Made by a program: the position numbers and the translations under genes
The notes under the pieces: generated by a model
The model's database searches: none
Seen by the model: the letters and a program-made list of their open reading frames with translations, nothing else
What the model was told of the DNA's origin: nothing
Shown here: in pieces, positions 1 to 9,092 of the stretch
Position numbering within the stretch: position 1 is the first letter of the stretch
Layout: each line of letters opens with the position of its first letter
Origin: DATKEJ01 sp963768715
GTDB taxonomy: Bacteria; Bacteroidota; Rhodothermia; Rhodothermales; DATKEJ01
Direction of reading: 5' to 3'
NCBI GenBank assembly: GCA_963768715.1
Contig: CAVYJC010000007.1
Location: 124,001-188,000 of the forward strand
Length of the DNA stretch: 64,000 nt

Positions 1-1388
1 CACCCCACCACGCTGCGATTGTCCGCCACGACGGCGTCTGCGAGCTCATAGTCGCGGACGGCGAGCATGCCCAAGTCAACGGAATCGAGACGACTCGGCA
101 CCTCCTGAGTTCTGGCGACGTCATCGTCGTCGGTGCGCACGGCCCGGTGCTGAGATTCCGCGTGTATGATGGTATCCGAAATAAATACAAGACTATACCT
201 GAAGCCATTGCCGATTGTCGGGACAGTGCAAGGCATCAGAAGAACTCCGTTGTCGGACGAGCAATCGCCTTCATCAGGGCGATGCCTCATGAGATGCTTC
301 GCCAGACAGCCCCGTGGACCAGAAAGATGTCCTTCGCCCTGACCACGCTGCTCGTCTTCAGTACGATCTATCTCGTCGTTCGAAGCTTCCAATTGGCAGG
401 GGAGCTAGACGAGCAGGCGGAGCAGGTCCTTTCGCTCATCCAAGCCAACGACGAATCGATGACCAACGATGAGCTGCGAGTCCTCCAGAGTGAGCTGGAG
501 TCGAAGCTCTCGACTACCCTTGAGCGTGTCGAGGCGCTCGAGGCACTGACGGCGGCAGGCAGGAAGGTCGTGGCCTCATCTGCCGAATCGGTGATGCTCC
601 TCCAGGGTGAATACGGATTCGTCGGACCCGAAGGGCGGGAGCTCAGATTCGTTATCACCCCGGGCGGACAGCCGCTGATGGATCGCAAGGGGTATCCCGT
701 CGTTCGCCCTGACGGCACGGGCGAACCGTACCGAAGTCAGTTTACCGGAACCGGGTTTCTGGTAAGCTCCGGAGGTCTGGTGATAACCAACCGGCACGTG
801 GCCGCCCCGTGGGAATTCGAGCCCAGCGCCGTCGCCGTACTCAGCATGGGATACCAGCCGGTGATGAACCGAATGATCGGATATTTCCCCAACGTCTCGA
901 AAGCATTCGACATCAAGCTCGTCCTGGGTAGCTCTACCGAGGATCTGGCACTCCTGCGTTGCGAGGGCGACCCGAAAGACATCCCACCGCTCCAACTCGC
1001 TGACGCGTCCGTCTCCCCCGGCGACGAGGTCATCGTCCTTGGCTATCCGACCGGCATTCGGGCCCTCCTCGCTCGAACCGACCTGCACTTTGTGAATCAA
1101 CTTCTCGAGGAGAGCAAGCGAGACTTCTGGTACATCGCAAGGCGTCTGTCTGAGGAGGGGCGCATCGCACCGCTAGCCACGAGGGGAATTGTCGGCCAGG
1201 TAACCCCAACCGCCGTCGTTTACGATGCGGAAACGACACACGGAGGCAGCGGAGGACCCGTGATGTCCCTGAGCGGAGAGGTCGTGGCCATCAACACAGC
1301 GATCCTGACAGATTTCGGCGGTTCGAACCTGGGCGTCCCAGTCGACGCCGCCCGCCGCCTCCTCGATCTGGCAACGCGGCCGGAGTGA
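1..1388 (+). CDS. FHA domain - membrane anchor - trypsin-like serine protease (5' end missing)
   Basis: The frame is open to the left edge of the window, so the gene starts outside it; a GTG at 147 is only an internal candidate. Translated upstream of 147, the frame reads like the second half of a forkhead-associated (phosphothreonine-binding) domain, with VNGIE, LLSSGDVIVVG and VLRFRV. Counting from 147, a hydrophobic segment lies near residues 61-80, then a coiled-coil-like acidic stretch, then an S1/HtrA-type protease fold. The catalytic triad is intact: His217 in TNRHVA, Asp266 in STEDLALL and Ser368 in GGSGGP. No PDZ domain is present. The predicted layout is a cytoplasmic FHA sensor with a periplasmic protease, so a phosphorylation signal may control envelope proteolysis (inference). 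Confidence 0.85.
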   Translation, partial: PHHAAIVRHDGVCELIVADGEHAQVNGIETTRHLLSSGDVIVVGAHGPVLRFRVYDGIRNKYKTIPEAIADCRDSARHQKNSVVGRAIAFIRAMPHEMLRQTAPWTRKMSFALTTLLVFSTIYLVVRSFQLAGELDEQAEQVLSLIQANDESMTNDELRVLQSELESKLSTTLERVEALEALTAAGRKVVASSAESVMLLQGEYGFVGPEGRELRFVITPGGQPLMDRKGYPVVRPDGTGEPYRSQFTGTGFLVSSGGLVITNRHVAAPWEFEPSAVAVLSMGYQPVMNRMIGYFPNVSKAFDIKLVLGSSTEDLALLRCEGDPKDIPPLQLADASVSPGDEVIVLGYPTGIRALLARTDLHFVNQLLEESKRDFWYIARRLSEEGRIAPLATRGIVGQVTPTAVVYDAETTHGGSGGPVMSLSGEVVAINTAILTDFGGSNLGVPVDAARRLLDLATRPE

Positions 1389-1393
1389 AAGAA

Positions 1394-1422
1394 ACCTGAC
1401 AGGTTTTGAAAACCTGTCAGGT
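1394..1422. repeat. Perfect 14-bp palindrome between convergent genes
   Basis: The left arm ACCTGACAGGTTTT (1394-1407) and right arm AAAACCTGTCAGGT (1409-1422) are exact reverse complements around one base. Each arm itself contains the near-palindrome ACCTGWCAGGT, and a degraded third copy follows at about 1429-1440. It fills the 52-bp gap between two converging genes, so it can act as a bidirectional terminator. The unit looks like a dispersed REP-type intergenic repeat. Confidence 0.8.
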
Positions 1423-1440
1423 CTTGAAGCCCTGTCTGGT

Positions 1441-2298
1441 TTACGGCAGCGACTTCACCCGGTCCCGGAGTCGCTCCCATTCGGCCAGATAGCGCAACAG
1501 GTGCGCACCGTTCTGGCGAGCGCCCATCTCTCGCAGCAGCCTGCGGACGTTCTCCTGCTCCTCTTCGTACTCCTCCTCATCGAAGAACCCTCCGAAGTGC
1601 GCGAACCTGAGCCAAAGGAGATATGTGGTGACCGCATCGCACTCATTGTAGGCGACGATGTCGCCGAGTTTGCCCTCAAGCCAGCGATCGGCTACCTGCT
1701 GCCCATCGATCTCGAACTTGCCAGGGATACCCGACAGGGTCGTGAATTGATTGAGCGACGGTGCGCCGCGTCCCCAACCGCTGACAATGTCCATCAGATC
1801 GACGCTGCTTTCTGAGACCCGTGAAAAATAGTCGGGGCCCTCCCAGGGCTTGTCCGGTCGCTTTGCAAACGAGCCCGCCTCGATGCCATTCACAATCGCC
1901 CGCTGGATCAGAATCTTGATGTCCGCATTCATCGAGTTGAAACCGACTAGTTGCGGCTTCTTCTGACCGACCGCATCGAGGAACCGCGAGATAATCTCCG
2001 CTTCCGATGCATTCTCGGGATCGGTGGGATCGTGCGGCAGCGAGACAAGAGTAAGTCCGACGCTCTTGTCGTCTCGTACGCGACGCTCAATCGCGGCGAT
2101 GGAGACGATGCGACACAGCACCATCTTGAGAAACGGCCTGGGCTCCTCTTCGGTGCCCCCGCCCATCGCCCACATATGCTCCATCACGGAGCGATCATCG
2201 AGATTGTCGTCGAGACCGTAAATCAGCTTGCCGGCTGTAGGATCGGGAACCCATTCGATATCGAAAGCCCAAACAGTCGGCTGTATCGTTTTAAACAT
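1441..2298 (-). CDS. Predicted 3'-5' exonuclease, PolB-like DEDD family
   Basis: This 285-residue protein matches the stand-alone DNA polymerase B-type exonuclease family (DNA_pol_B_exo2). Exo I is FDIEW with Asp13 and Glu15, Exo II is in GFNSMNADIKIL, and Exo III is in YNECDAVTTYLL, so all four acidic metal ligands appear present. It should remove nucleotides from 3' ends of DNA or RNA. Its start overlaps the end of the upstream yhaN by 8 bp, so the two are probably translationally coupled. The physical link to yhaO/yhaN suggests a shared role in end processing (inference). Confidence 0.8.
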   Translation of the reverse strand: MFKTIQPTVWAFDIEWVPDPTAGKLIYGLDDNLDDRSVMEHMWAMGGGTEEEPRPFLKMVLCRIVSIAAIERRVRDDKSVGLTLVSLPHDPTDPENASEAEIISRFLDAVGQKKPQLVGFNSMNADIKILIQRAIVNGIEAGSFAKRPDKPWEGPDYFSRVSESSVDLMDIVSGWGRGAPSLNQFTTLSGIPGKFEIDGQQVADRWLEGKLGDIVAYNECDAVTTYLLWLRFAHFGGFFDEEEYEEEQENVRRLLREMGARQNGAHLLRYLAEWERLRDRVKSLP

Positions 2299-4990
2299 CT
2301 TCTTTCACTGTGGAGGTATCGTTAGCAAGTTCAATGAGTTGCGCCTCCACTACGGACTGAATTTCAGCGGCCAGCCACGGATGGCAGGTAAATACAAAGA
2401 CCTGCCTGCGCGCCGCCAGGTCCTTGAGAATCTGATATCCGAGCATTCTGCGCTCCTGATCCCAGTTGACGAACACCTCGTCGAGAAATGCCGGAAGCCG
2501 CTCCTGATTTTCGTCGAGATGATCCATCAGGGCGAATCGGATGGAGAGGTAGATCTGGTCCCGCGTCCCCTGACTTAGAGACTCGTCAACGGTAATGGGA
2601 AAATGCGAAGCCTGCTCGAAAACCATGAGGTCGCCCGAGTCGTCCTGCAGCATGAGACGGACGTAGCGTCCGGCGGTAATCTTCGAGAGGTATCCGCTCG
2701 CTATGCGGATTACGTCGGGCTGGTGTCGAAATCTGAACTGCTGATCGGCGCGCCGGATGACGTTCGCAAGGAGCACGAGTTCGTCGCGTCGTCTCCGCGC
2801 ATCGTCCATCTTCTCGTCGATAAGCGCAATCTCGCTTTCGACGTCCGCCACGGTCCGGTGCTTCTGCAGCTGTTGCAGCTGTGCGCGCTTTCGGGCGTGG
2901 CGAATGGATTCGAAATCGATCTTCTTGAGGATCTCGTCACGCTTCGCATCCCGTTCCATGCGCGCCGCCTCAGTGTACGAATTAAGTTCGTCGTCGGAGA
3001 GCTTGTCGATGTCGCTCACATAGTCTCGCCAGGTTGGATGATCCTGATCCAGCAAACTCATGTGGTGGTCAGCCATGATCTTGGACCTCCGCATCTCTTC
3101 GAGCTTCGCGGCGCCCTCCTCCTTGTCGCCGTCCCCAAGTTTTCGCAGAACGGCCTCAATCTGAGCGATTTGATCCTGCAGCGCCTGCTGATCGGATCGA
3201 ATCCGTTCGCGGTCTCTGCGGAGCTTGAAAAGCCGCTGGCGCGCGTCCTCGGATTTTTGAATCCGATCGTCTGCCTCCTCGAGACGATTCTCGAGCGCAC
3301 TGACCGTCGTAAGCACGTCGAAATCATAGGGGACATCGACGGACTTCAGCAGCTGACGCATCTCCCGACGATTTGTATCGAGCAGATTGACGATCGTCCC
3401 AGCCCGTTTCGTGCGTTCACGCCGACGCTCGAAGAGCTGGTACAGCTGCAGCAATCGTGCGACGAGATCGCGGCCCGGTGTCTTCAGCTGGTCCTCTTTG
3501 ACATGCAGCGGTGCGAGGAGTCGCGCGACCTCTTCGCGGTGCTCGGAGCAGCTCTGCTCTAGTCGGTCCAAGCCTAGAATAATCCTAGACTTACGCAGTC
3601 GACGCTGTTGACTGAGTGTCATTGCAAGCCAGATCACGCCTCCTATCGCGATGGCCACACCGGCGGCAATCATGAGATTTTGGGGCTGCATGATCCCGAA
3701 GGCTGCGACGACAATGCCTGCGAGCACGATCAGAATCGGAAATATGAACTTGCGGGAGCCCAATTGCGTTGCGAGATGCTGATCGCGAGCGCGTGCCGAG
3801 GCCAGTTTCTCCTCCGCATCCTCGAGCCGGAGAACATGGCTCCTGAGCTTTTCGGCTTCCATCGTCGGGATTTGCCTGAGCAGATCCATTTTGCCTTCAG
3901 GCGTGGCCAAGCTCTCAACGATGACGTTCATCCTGTAGCGGATCTCGCAAAGCTCGATTCCCACACCTCTCAGGTTGGCGAGGTTGGCTTCATGCGCCCC
4001 GGCCCTTCTCGACCACGCGTGAATCTCGTCAGCATGCGTGAGGATGAGGTGGTCGTGGTCCTGTGCCGCTCCGCGTTCAAGCTCCCGCTCGTCCTCTTCT
4101 TCGGCGATATCGTCGATCTGCTTGCTGTACTCTTCGTCTCGTCGATGCCACTCGTCGAGAATCGCCACGGGATTCTCGGGGATACTGGAAAAGGACTCGA
4201 CATTGTCGGATGCGCTCATCAGCCCTTTGATCTTACTCCAGCGCACGGCGATTGGCCCGATCCGATCGTGATGCCGCATTACAGCCTGGAGTTGGACCTG
4301 TTCGTCTCGAAGCAGTCGAAGCTGTTCGGCATGCTGACGAACTTCGTCATTGAGCGTTTGGAGCTCCGACTCCCGTTCTCGGGATTGCGCGAGCTTTTCG
4401 ACCCACTCGTCTCGCTCCTCACGAAGACGTTTCGACAACGGCCTGCCGCGTCGATCGTCGCGCCATAGATCATTCGCCTCACGATCGAGCTCATCCAGCA
4501 CCGATCGAGCGGATCTCAGAAAATCGAGATTGAAACCGGCGAGCAGCCGATCCTGCACGTCCGCCCAAGCACGATCCTTGAGGGCCGTCATATCGTGGAG
4601 ATCGAGGGCATAGATAGCGTCGAAAACGCGGTGCGAAACAAACTCCGCCGCGGGAACGGGCTTGTTTCTCAGATCCATGTCCAGATCGCTCCCGTTCTGC
4701 AACCGCCCCTGGGGCGTTCGAGTCAGTCGTCGGGTGACCGACACCGTCTGGCCCGCGCCGAGTACGAGATCCGCCGAACCTTCCAACGACGTACCGTCTC
4801 TCGGAGCGTAGCGGTGTGATTCAGGACTGGTAGGATAGATGCCGAACAGCATCGTCTGGAGAAACTGGAAGAAGGTCGATTTTCCAGCTTCGTTTGGTCC
4901 GAGAATGACAACGAGGGCATTATCAATGTCCCGAATTTCTCGATCACGAAAGTGACCAAACGCCATCAGTTTGCAGTCCCGGAAATACAT
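2291..4990 (-). CDS. yhaN: YhaN-like AAA/SMC-type ATPase with membrane hairpin
   Basis: 899 residues with an N-terminal P-loop GPNEAGKS at residues 31-38, long coiled coils, two adjacent hydrophobic segments near residues 415-460, and a C-terminal ABC-type head with signature LSQGTRDQIYLSIRFAL and Walker B LPAFLDEVFVNWD. This SbcC-like layout with a membrane hairpin inside the coiled coil is typical of YhaN, the partner of the SbcD-like nuclease YhaO. A ribosome site (GAGGAGC) precedes the ATG. Upstream is yhaO, downstream the DEDD exonuclease. It probably uses ATP hydrolysis to drive nuclease action on DNA ends near the membrane. Confidence 0.85.
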   Translation of the reverse strand: MYFRDCKLMAFGHFRDREIRDIDNALVVILGPNEAGKSTFFQFLQTMLFGIYPTSPESHRYAPRDGTSLEGSADLVLGAGQTVSVTRRLTRTPQGRLQNGSDLDMDLRNKPVPAAEFVSHRVFDAIYALDLHDMTALKDRAWADVQDRLLAGFNLDFLRSARSVLDELDREANDLWRDDRRGRPLSKRLREERDEWVEKLAQSRERESELQTLNDEVRQHAEQLRLLRDEQVQLQAVMRHHDRIGPIAVRWSKIKGLMSASDNVESFSSIPENPVAILDEWHRRDEEYSKQIDDIAEEEDERELERGAAQDHDHLILTHADEIHAWSRRAGAHEANLANLRGVGIELCEIRYRMNVIVESLATPEGKMDLLRQIPTMEAEKLRSHVLRLEDAEEKLASARARDQHLATQLGSRKFIFPILIVLAGIVVAAFGIMQPQNLMIAAGVAIAIGGVIWLAMTLSQQRRLRKSRIILGLDRLEQSCSEHREEVARLLAPLHVKEDQLKTPGRDLVARLLQLYQLFERRRERTKRAGTIVNLLDTNRREMRQLLKSVDVPYDFDVLTTVSALENRLEEADDRIQKSEDARQRLFKLRRDRERIRSDQQALQDQIAQIEAVLRKLGDGDKEEGAAKLEEMRRSKIMADHHMSLLDQDHPTWRDYVSDIDKLSDDELNSYTEAARMERDAKRDEILKKIDFESIRHARKRAQLQQLQKHRTVADVESEIALIDEKMDDARRRRDELVLLANVIRRADQQFRFRHQPDVIRIASGYLSKITAGRYVRLMLQDDSGDLMVFEQASHFPITVDESLSQGTRDQIYLSIRFALMDHLDENQERLPAFLDEVFVNWDQERRMLGYQILKDLAARRQVFVFTCHPWLAAEIQSVVEAQLIELANDTSTVKEDV

Positions 4991-4995
4991 GCTCC

Positions 4996-5136
4996 TCAGT
5001 GATCCTCCGCAAGTAATCGGGCTGCAGCCTCGGGGGCCAGGTGGGTGACGAGCTCCCTGAGGTACAAATCGGTGTCGCTCGGCGTCGCTTCTGCGGCAGC
5101 TACCGGGACAGGCGCCAATTCCTGGAGCAACTCGTC
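4996..5136 (-). other. Frameshifted 3' end of yhaO
   Basis: In the +1 frame relative to yhaO, 46 sense codons run from DELLQELAPV to AARLLAEDH, then TGA at 4998-4996, five bases before the yhaN ATG. The amphipathic, Leu/Ala/Glu-rich composition continues the helix that yhaO ends in (LQLIDELAEE), and the new stop restores normal operon spacing. The shift must lie between 5136 and about 5146. The in-frame stop context is GAA TGA C, and UGA-C is also the context used in prfB recoding, but there is no strong internal ribosome-binding sequence just upstream. Confidence 0.7.
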
Positions 5137-6232
5137 ATTCTTCTGCTAGCTCGTCGATCAGTTGGAGAACCTCTCCGAGTACGTGCTGCTGGTTTCTGTA
5201 CTGGTCGAGGTTGACCGGCGGCATGATGTCGCGGCATACGACGGACAAATCGAGCACGCCGAGTCGCACACGAAGATCGGCGGCCAACTCCGACACATAC
5301 TCCTCTCGAATAAGTTCAGATGCCATGGGGGTCGCACCCGACAGCACGATTCGGACCATCCGCTGGTCCGTTACGGCTGATCCGGCAACTGCCGAGTTGT
5401 ACGCATCGACGACCCGACGCTCGAGCGACGATGCATCTCCGATCTCACTGAGGTCGTCGACGATAACGTCTATCCATTCGACCTTATGAAACGGCATGAA
5501 AGTCGCGTGGACCTGGTCGTTGTCGATCACCACCAAGTATCCGCCGCGCGGTCCGCCTTCTTTCGGTGTCCTGCCTTGGATATTCCCCGAGTACTGGATG
5601 CTTCGGTCATCATCGACGCGCTGTCGTTCATGGATGTGGCCGAGCGCCCAGTAAGCGTATCCCTTCTTTTTCAGATCACCGGCCGTACAAGCCGCGTATC
5701 GATCGTGCGCGTCCACCCCGGAAGCCGTCGTAACCATGGCGTGCAGAACACCGACGGTAGGGAGGCTCATGTGCGCATCAGGAAAACGATCGGTCAGGTT
5801 GCGATCTTCGCGCTCGGACTCGTGGCCGGCACCTACAATGGCGGCAATCTCCTCGCCGTCGGACCTCAAAATGATCGACTCCGGCACGGCCGAACCGAAG
5901 TAGTGAAAAGACTCCGGCAAATCCATTCTCGACAACCTGGCGTTCGAACCACCTGGATCATGATTGCCGGCAGCATAGAACGTCGATATACCCGCTCTGT
6001 CGAGCCGCTCGATTTCCTGGATCAGGAATCGCTCCGTCGCGAAACTGAGCCGGCGTCCATCGAACAGATCTCCCGCTATCAGCACGGCATTGACCTGTTC
6101 CTCGATGGCACAGGTCACCGCCTTCTGAAACGCAGCGCGTATTGCCTCCCTTAGCTGCCTCCGAACCTCCTCCGATCGACAAAGGAAGGTCGTGTCCAGG
6201 TGAACGTCGGCTATGTGCAGCAGCTTGATCAT
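5135..6232 (-). CDS. yhaO: YhaO/SbcD-like DNA nuclease, metallophosphoesterase subunit (3' end frameshifted)
   Basis: The chosen ATG at 6232 is preceded by a strong GGGAGGAGG and starts the conserved MIKLLHIADVHLD; longer starts lack this support. Calcineurin-like phosphodiesterase motifs follow: D9/H11, GDLFDG, AAGNHDPGG, and GHIHERQ with both histidines. Partner of the SMC-like yhaN immediately downstream, as in SbcCD/Mre11-Rad50. The reading frame stops at ELAEE, while the +1 frame continues for 46 residues to 11 bp before yhaN (separate entry), so the protein is probably prematurely ended by one extra base. Confidence 0.85.
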   Translation of the reverse strand: MIKLLHIADVHLDTTFLCRSEEVRRQLREAIRAAFQKAVTCAIEEQVNAVLIAGDLFDGRRLSFATERFLIQEIERLDRAGISTFYAAGNHDPGGSNARLSRMDLPESFHYFGSAVPESIILRSDGEEIAAIVGAGHESEREDRNLTDRFPDAHMSLPTVGVLHAMVTTASGVDAHDRYAACTAGDLKKKGYAYWALGHIHERQRVDDDRSIQYSGNIQGRTPKEGGPRGGYLVVIDNDQVHATFMPFHKVEWIDVIVDDLSEIGDASSLERRVVDAYNSAVAGSAVTDQRMVRIVLSGATPMASELIREEYVSELAADLRVRLGVLDLSVVCRDIMPPVNLDQYRNQQHVLGEVLQLIDELAEE

Positions 6233-6298
6233 GAACCTCCTCCCGTTCGGAAGAAAGGCCAAAACAGGTGTTTCCGCAAACAATATTGTAGCGTCACC

Positions 6299-8542
6299 CT
6301 ATCCATCTTGAAGAAGCTTTGCTGCTCGCTGAATCGAGTCCTTCGCGCGGTCGAGCGTTGCAGCCGCCACCACGACCTGGGCCTCCGCCTCAGACCACTG
6401 TCGTTGCTCAACGGCTTCCCTGACGCCAGGGATCGTCTTTACTCCGTATCCGGTGTAAAATCCGGGCGCATAAATCATGTGATGGAACCACGGCCGCCGC
6501 GGAAGTCCCTCCTCAATAAGCAAGTCCTGTTCGAGGTGCAGCAGAATGGCGTTCACGTCTTTGATCGACCCGTCGTCCGATCGCTCGGCCCATTGCTGAT
6601 ACGTCTTATCGTATTCGACTGCCGCATCGTTCAGCCGGCGCAACGCATTTTCGAGGGGAGCGAAGTTGATGTGCGGCACGGGATCCTCCACTTTGGGCGG
6701 CACGCTCACTTTCGTCGGATCTGAAGTCAGCGTGTACACCCCATCCCGAATGAGGTCGTTCGTTCTGTCGGTCTCGGTTCTCATCTCCTCCGCTTCGTCT
6801 CTGATCTCCGTCAGATACGTGTCGACCTTGCCTGCCAGGGGTGAAAACGCCATGGGCAACAGGTCGGCCTGCGCGAGCCGCAACGTTGCCTTGCCTGCCA
6901 GATCGGCAAGAGTAGCTGTGTATTTGAATCCCGGATCGCCGTTCCGCTCGTAATGGGTGTAGGTATCGTAGGCGGAATGATATGCACCCCATTCCGCCTC
7001 ACCGGAAAAACCGAAATCCAGCGACGCTATGCCTGAATGCTGCAGGAAAGGCGAGTAATCGGATCCCGCTCCCAACGCGCCTATCGAGAAGCCTTCGGAA
7101 GGATCAAAATCCGTCGAGTTCATCCGCCTGAGGGCGAGCAATCGCTCGGCAACCGAGGCGTCGGTTTCCGGGTCGTCGACATCGCCCGCCAGTTCGGCGA
7201 CGAACGCCTCGAGGGTGTGAGATCCTCCCGCGTTCAGATAGCCCCGGCTATTGCTGTCGGTGTTGATGTACACCGCCACATGCTGCTTTAGCTCGGCTTC
7301 GTGCTGTTCGACCCACTCAGTAGAACCGATGAGTCCGGGTTCTTCTCCGTCCCATGCTGCATAGACGATGCTGCGCTTCGGCCTCCAGCCGTCCTTGTAG
7401 AGGGACCCGACGACCCTCGCCTCTTCGAGAAGTGAAATGAGTCCCGAGATTGGATCGCGTGCTCCGAAAACCCAACCGTCGTGATGGTTTCCGCGCATGA
7501 TCCATTGATCCGGATTCGTCGCTCCATCCAGCTGGGCAATCACGTCGTAGACAGGTTTTAACGACCAGTCGAAGGCGAGTTTTAAGTGAACCACCGCCGG
7601 TCCCGGACCGACATGGTATGTGATGGGAAGACTCCCACGCCAATTCACCGGCGCTACCGGTCCCTCGAGCGCCTGGAGAAGAGGGAGCGCGTCGGCGTAC
7701 GCAACCGGCAGCACAGGAATCTTCATGACGACGGGCGAAGTATCGACGGTAAGTCGCTCGGCGTCCTCCGTCGCGGCAACGTTCGGAGTGAGAGGATCAC
7801 CCATGTACAACGGCATGTCGGCCACCGAGCCGCGTTGCGCGCCGTAATCACTTCGCATCGGACCTTTCGGATACGGGTCGCCCACGAAATACCCGTCGTC
7901 GTGAGGATCGGAGTACAGAATGCAACCCACCGCACCGTGCTCCGCAGCGACCTTCGGCTTGATTCCCCGCCACGAGCCACCGTAACGGGCGATTACGATC
8001 TTGCCCTTCACATCGACCCCCATTCTTTCCAGGTCTTCGTAATCTTTTGGTATTCCTTGATTTACGTACACAAGACCGGCCGTCACGTCTCCGTCTGCAG
8101 AGTAGGCGTTGTACGTCGGAAGAGCCTCGTCGAGATATCGCGTTGAGGGGTCCTCTTTCAGCGGAGGCTCTTCGAGTTTCGCCGTGAATTTGGTCGGACT
8201 CACAAGGCGGAGCGATCGCTCGATCGGGACCGGAAAGAGCACCTGATAAGTGGCGATTTTCGTGTCGAAGCCCCACGAATCGAAGAGACTCTTCAGGTAT
8301 TCGGCATTCTCCTTGTCGTAGGGCGAGCCGACGTGGTGAGGGCGTGCCGCAAGGTGTCGCAGCCACTTTGCCGGCCCGTCTGTGGAGATCCGGTTTGAGA
8401 ATTTTGTTTCGAGTGCCCGCTGATCCGCAACGCTCGCTGAACGAAAACCGATCAGGTGATCATCATGCGTAACGGTCTTCGCCGAAGCGGCTGTCAGAAG
8501 GAACGCGATAAGCAATGCTCCGGAAGTCCTGTTCATCATCAT
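6299..8542 (-). CDS. Secreted M28B metallopeptidase (glutamate carboxypeptidase II/PSMA-like)
   Basis: 747 residues with a Sec signal peptide (ALLIAFLLTAASA), an N-terminal part of the peptidase fold, a PA insert (VKGKIVIARYGGSWRG), the M28 catalytic core, and a C-terminal helical dimerisation domain of transferrin-receptor type. Zinc ligands are visible: His in GNHHDGW, Asp in GARDPISG, Glu-Glu in DGEEPGL, Asp in INTDSN, and His in YHSAYDTYTHY. It should remove C-terminal acidic residues from small peptides outside the cytoplasm. It lies 66 bp downstream of yhaO on the same strand but is functionally unrelated. Confidence 0.9.
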   Translation of the reverse strand: MMMNRTSGALLIAFLLTAASAKTVTHDDHLIGFRSASVADQRALETKFSNRISTDGPAKWLRHLAARPHHVGSPYDKENAEYLKSLFDSWGFDTKIATYQVLFPVPIERSLRLVSPTKFTAKLEEPPLKEDPSTRYLDEALPTYNAYSADGDVTAGLVYVNQGIPKDYEDLERMGVDVKGKIVIARYGGSWRGIKPKVAAEHGAVGCILYSDPHDDGYFVGDPYPKGPMRSDYGAQRGSVADMPLYMGDPLTPNVAATEDAERLTVDTSPVVMKIPVLPVAYADALPLLQALEGPVAPVNWRGSLPITYHVGPGPAVVHLKLAFDWSLKPVYDVIAQLDGATNPDQWIMRGNHHDGWVFGARDPISGLISLLEEARVVGSLYKDGWRPKRSIVYAAWDGEEPGLIGSTEWVEQHEAELKQHVAVYINTDSNSRGYLNAGGSHTLEAFVAELAGDVDDPETDASVAERLLALRRMNSTDFDPSEGFSIGALGAGSDYSPFLQHSGIASLDFGFSGEAEWGAYHSAYDTYTHYERNGDPGFKYTATLADLAGKATLRLAQADLLPMAFSPLAGKVDTYLTEIRDEAEEMRTETDRTNDLIRDGVYTLTSDPTKVSVPPKVEDPVPHINFAPLENALRRLNDAAVEYDKTYQQWAERSDDGSIKDVNAILLHLEQDLLIEEGLPRRPWFHHMIYAPGFYTGYGVKTIPGVREAVEQRQWSEAEAQVVVAAATLDRAKDSIQRAAKLLQDG

Positions 8543-8665
8543 GTATCGGTGGGTCTGGTTAGCAAATGGAAGATATCACCTGTCGCGATCGTGTGCCGCT
8601 CGGATAAAGCCGGGAACGCGCTCCAATCGTACGAATAGAACCGGCACCCAAGCCGGAAGCCTCGC

Positions 8666-9025
8666 ATGTCTCGAGATAAAGCCCAAACTCCAACCCGCGT
8701 AACCGTCAATAATGCGGAACAGCAGCTCACGATCGACTGGGCGGATGGACACGTGTCGACCTACTCGCTCGACGGTCTGCGGCGGGCTTGTCCCTGTGCA
8801 GGATGTCAGGGTGGACATGAGCAGATGGGCAAGCTCCCCGATCCCGAAGTCTTTCTGGTTCCCCCGCTGATGCGCTGGGAATCGCTCAAGCTGTTGCCGG
8901 TCGGCAATTACGCGATTCGGTTCGTTTGGGATGATGGTCACGACGCCGGCATCTACAGTTGGGAACGTCTGCGCAGGATGTGCCCATGTCCTTCTTGCCT
9001 CGAGTACTGGCGAATTCACGGTTAG
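8666..9025 (+). CDS. DUF971 (gamma-butyrobetaine hydroxylase N-terminal-like) protein
   Basis: A 119-residue protein of the DUF971/GBBH-like N-terminal family, which occurs as a free-standing small protein in many bacteria. It has the characteristic duplicated start (LTIDWADGH... IRFVWDDGH) and two cysteine clusters, CPCAGC followed by GGH, and CPCPSC, suitable for binding zinc. The family is linked elsewhere to iron-sulfur or Mrp/ApbC proteins; no such partner is adjacent here. It is divergent from the M28 peptidase and convergent with addA. The precise function is unknown. Confidence 0.8.
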   Translation: MSRDKAQTPTRVTVNNAEQQLTIDWADGHVSTYSLDGLRRACPCAGCQGGHEQMGKLPDPEVFLVPPLMRWESLKLLPVGNYAIRFVWDDGHDAGIYSWERLRRMCPCPSCLEYWRIHG

Positions 9026-9092
9026 TGAGAAGAAGGGAATCGAGGGCAGCAAATCCACGTTGGCGGGTCCTATTTGAGAAGCGGGCTTGAAA

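Noticed and set aside
2603..3562. 319-residue plus-strand open frame opposite yhaN
   Set aside because: It is antisense to conserved coiled-coil coding sequence, has no family features and is explained by codon bias of the real gene.
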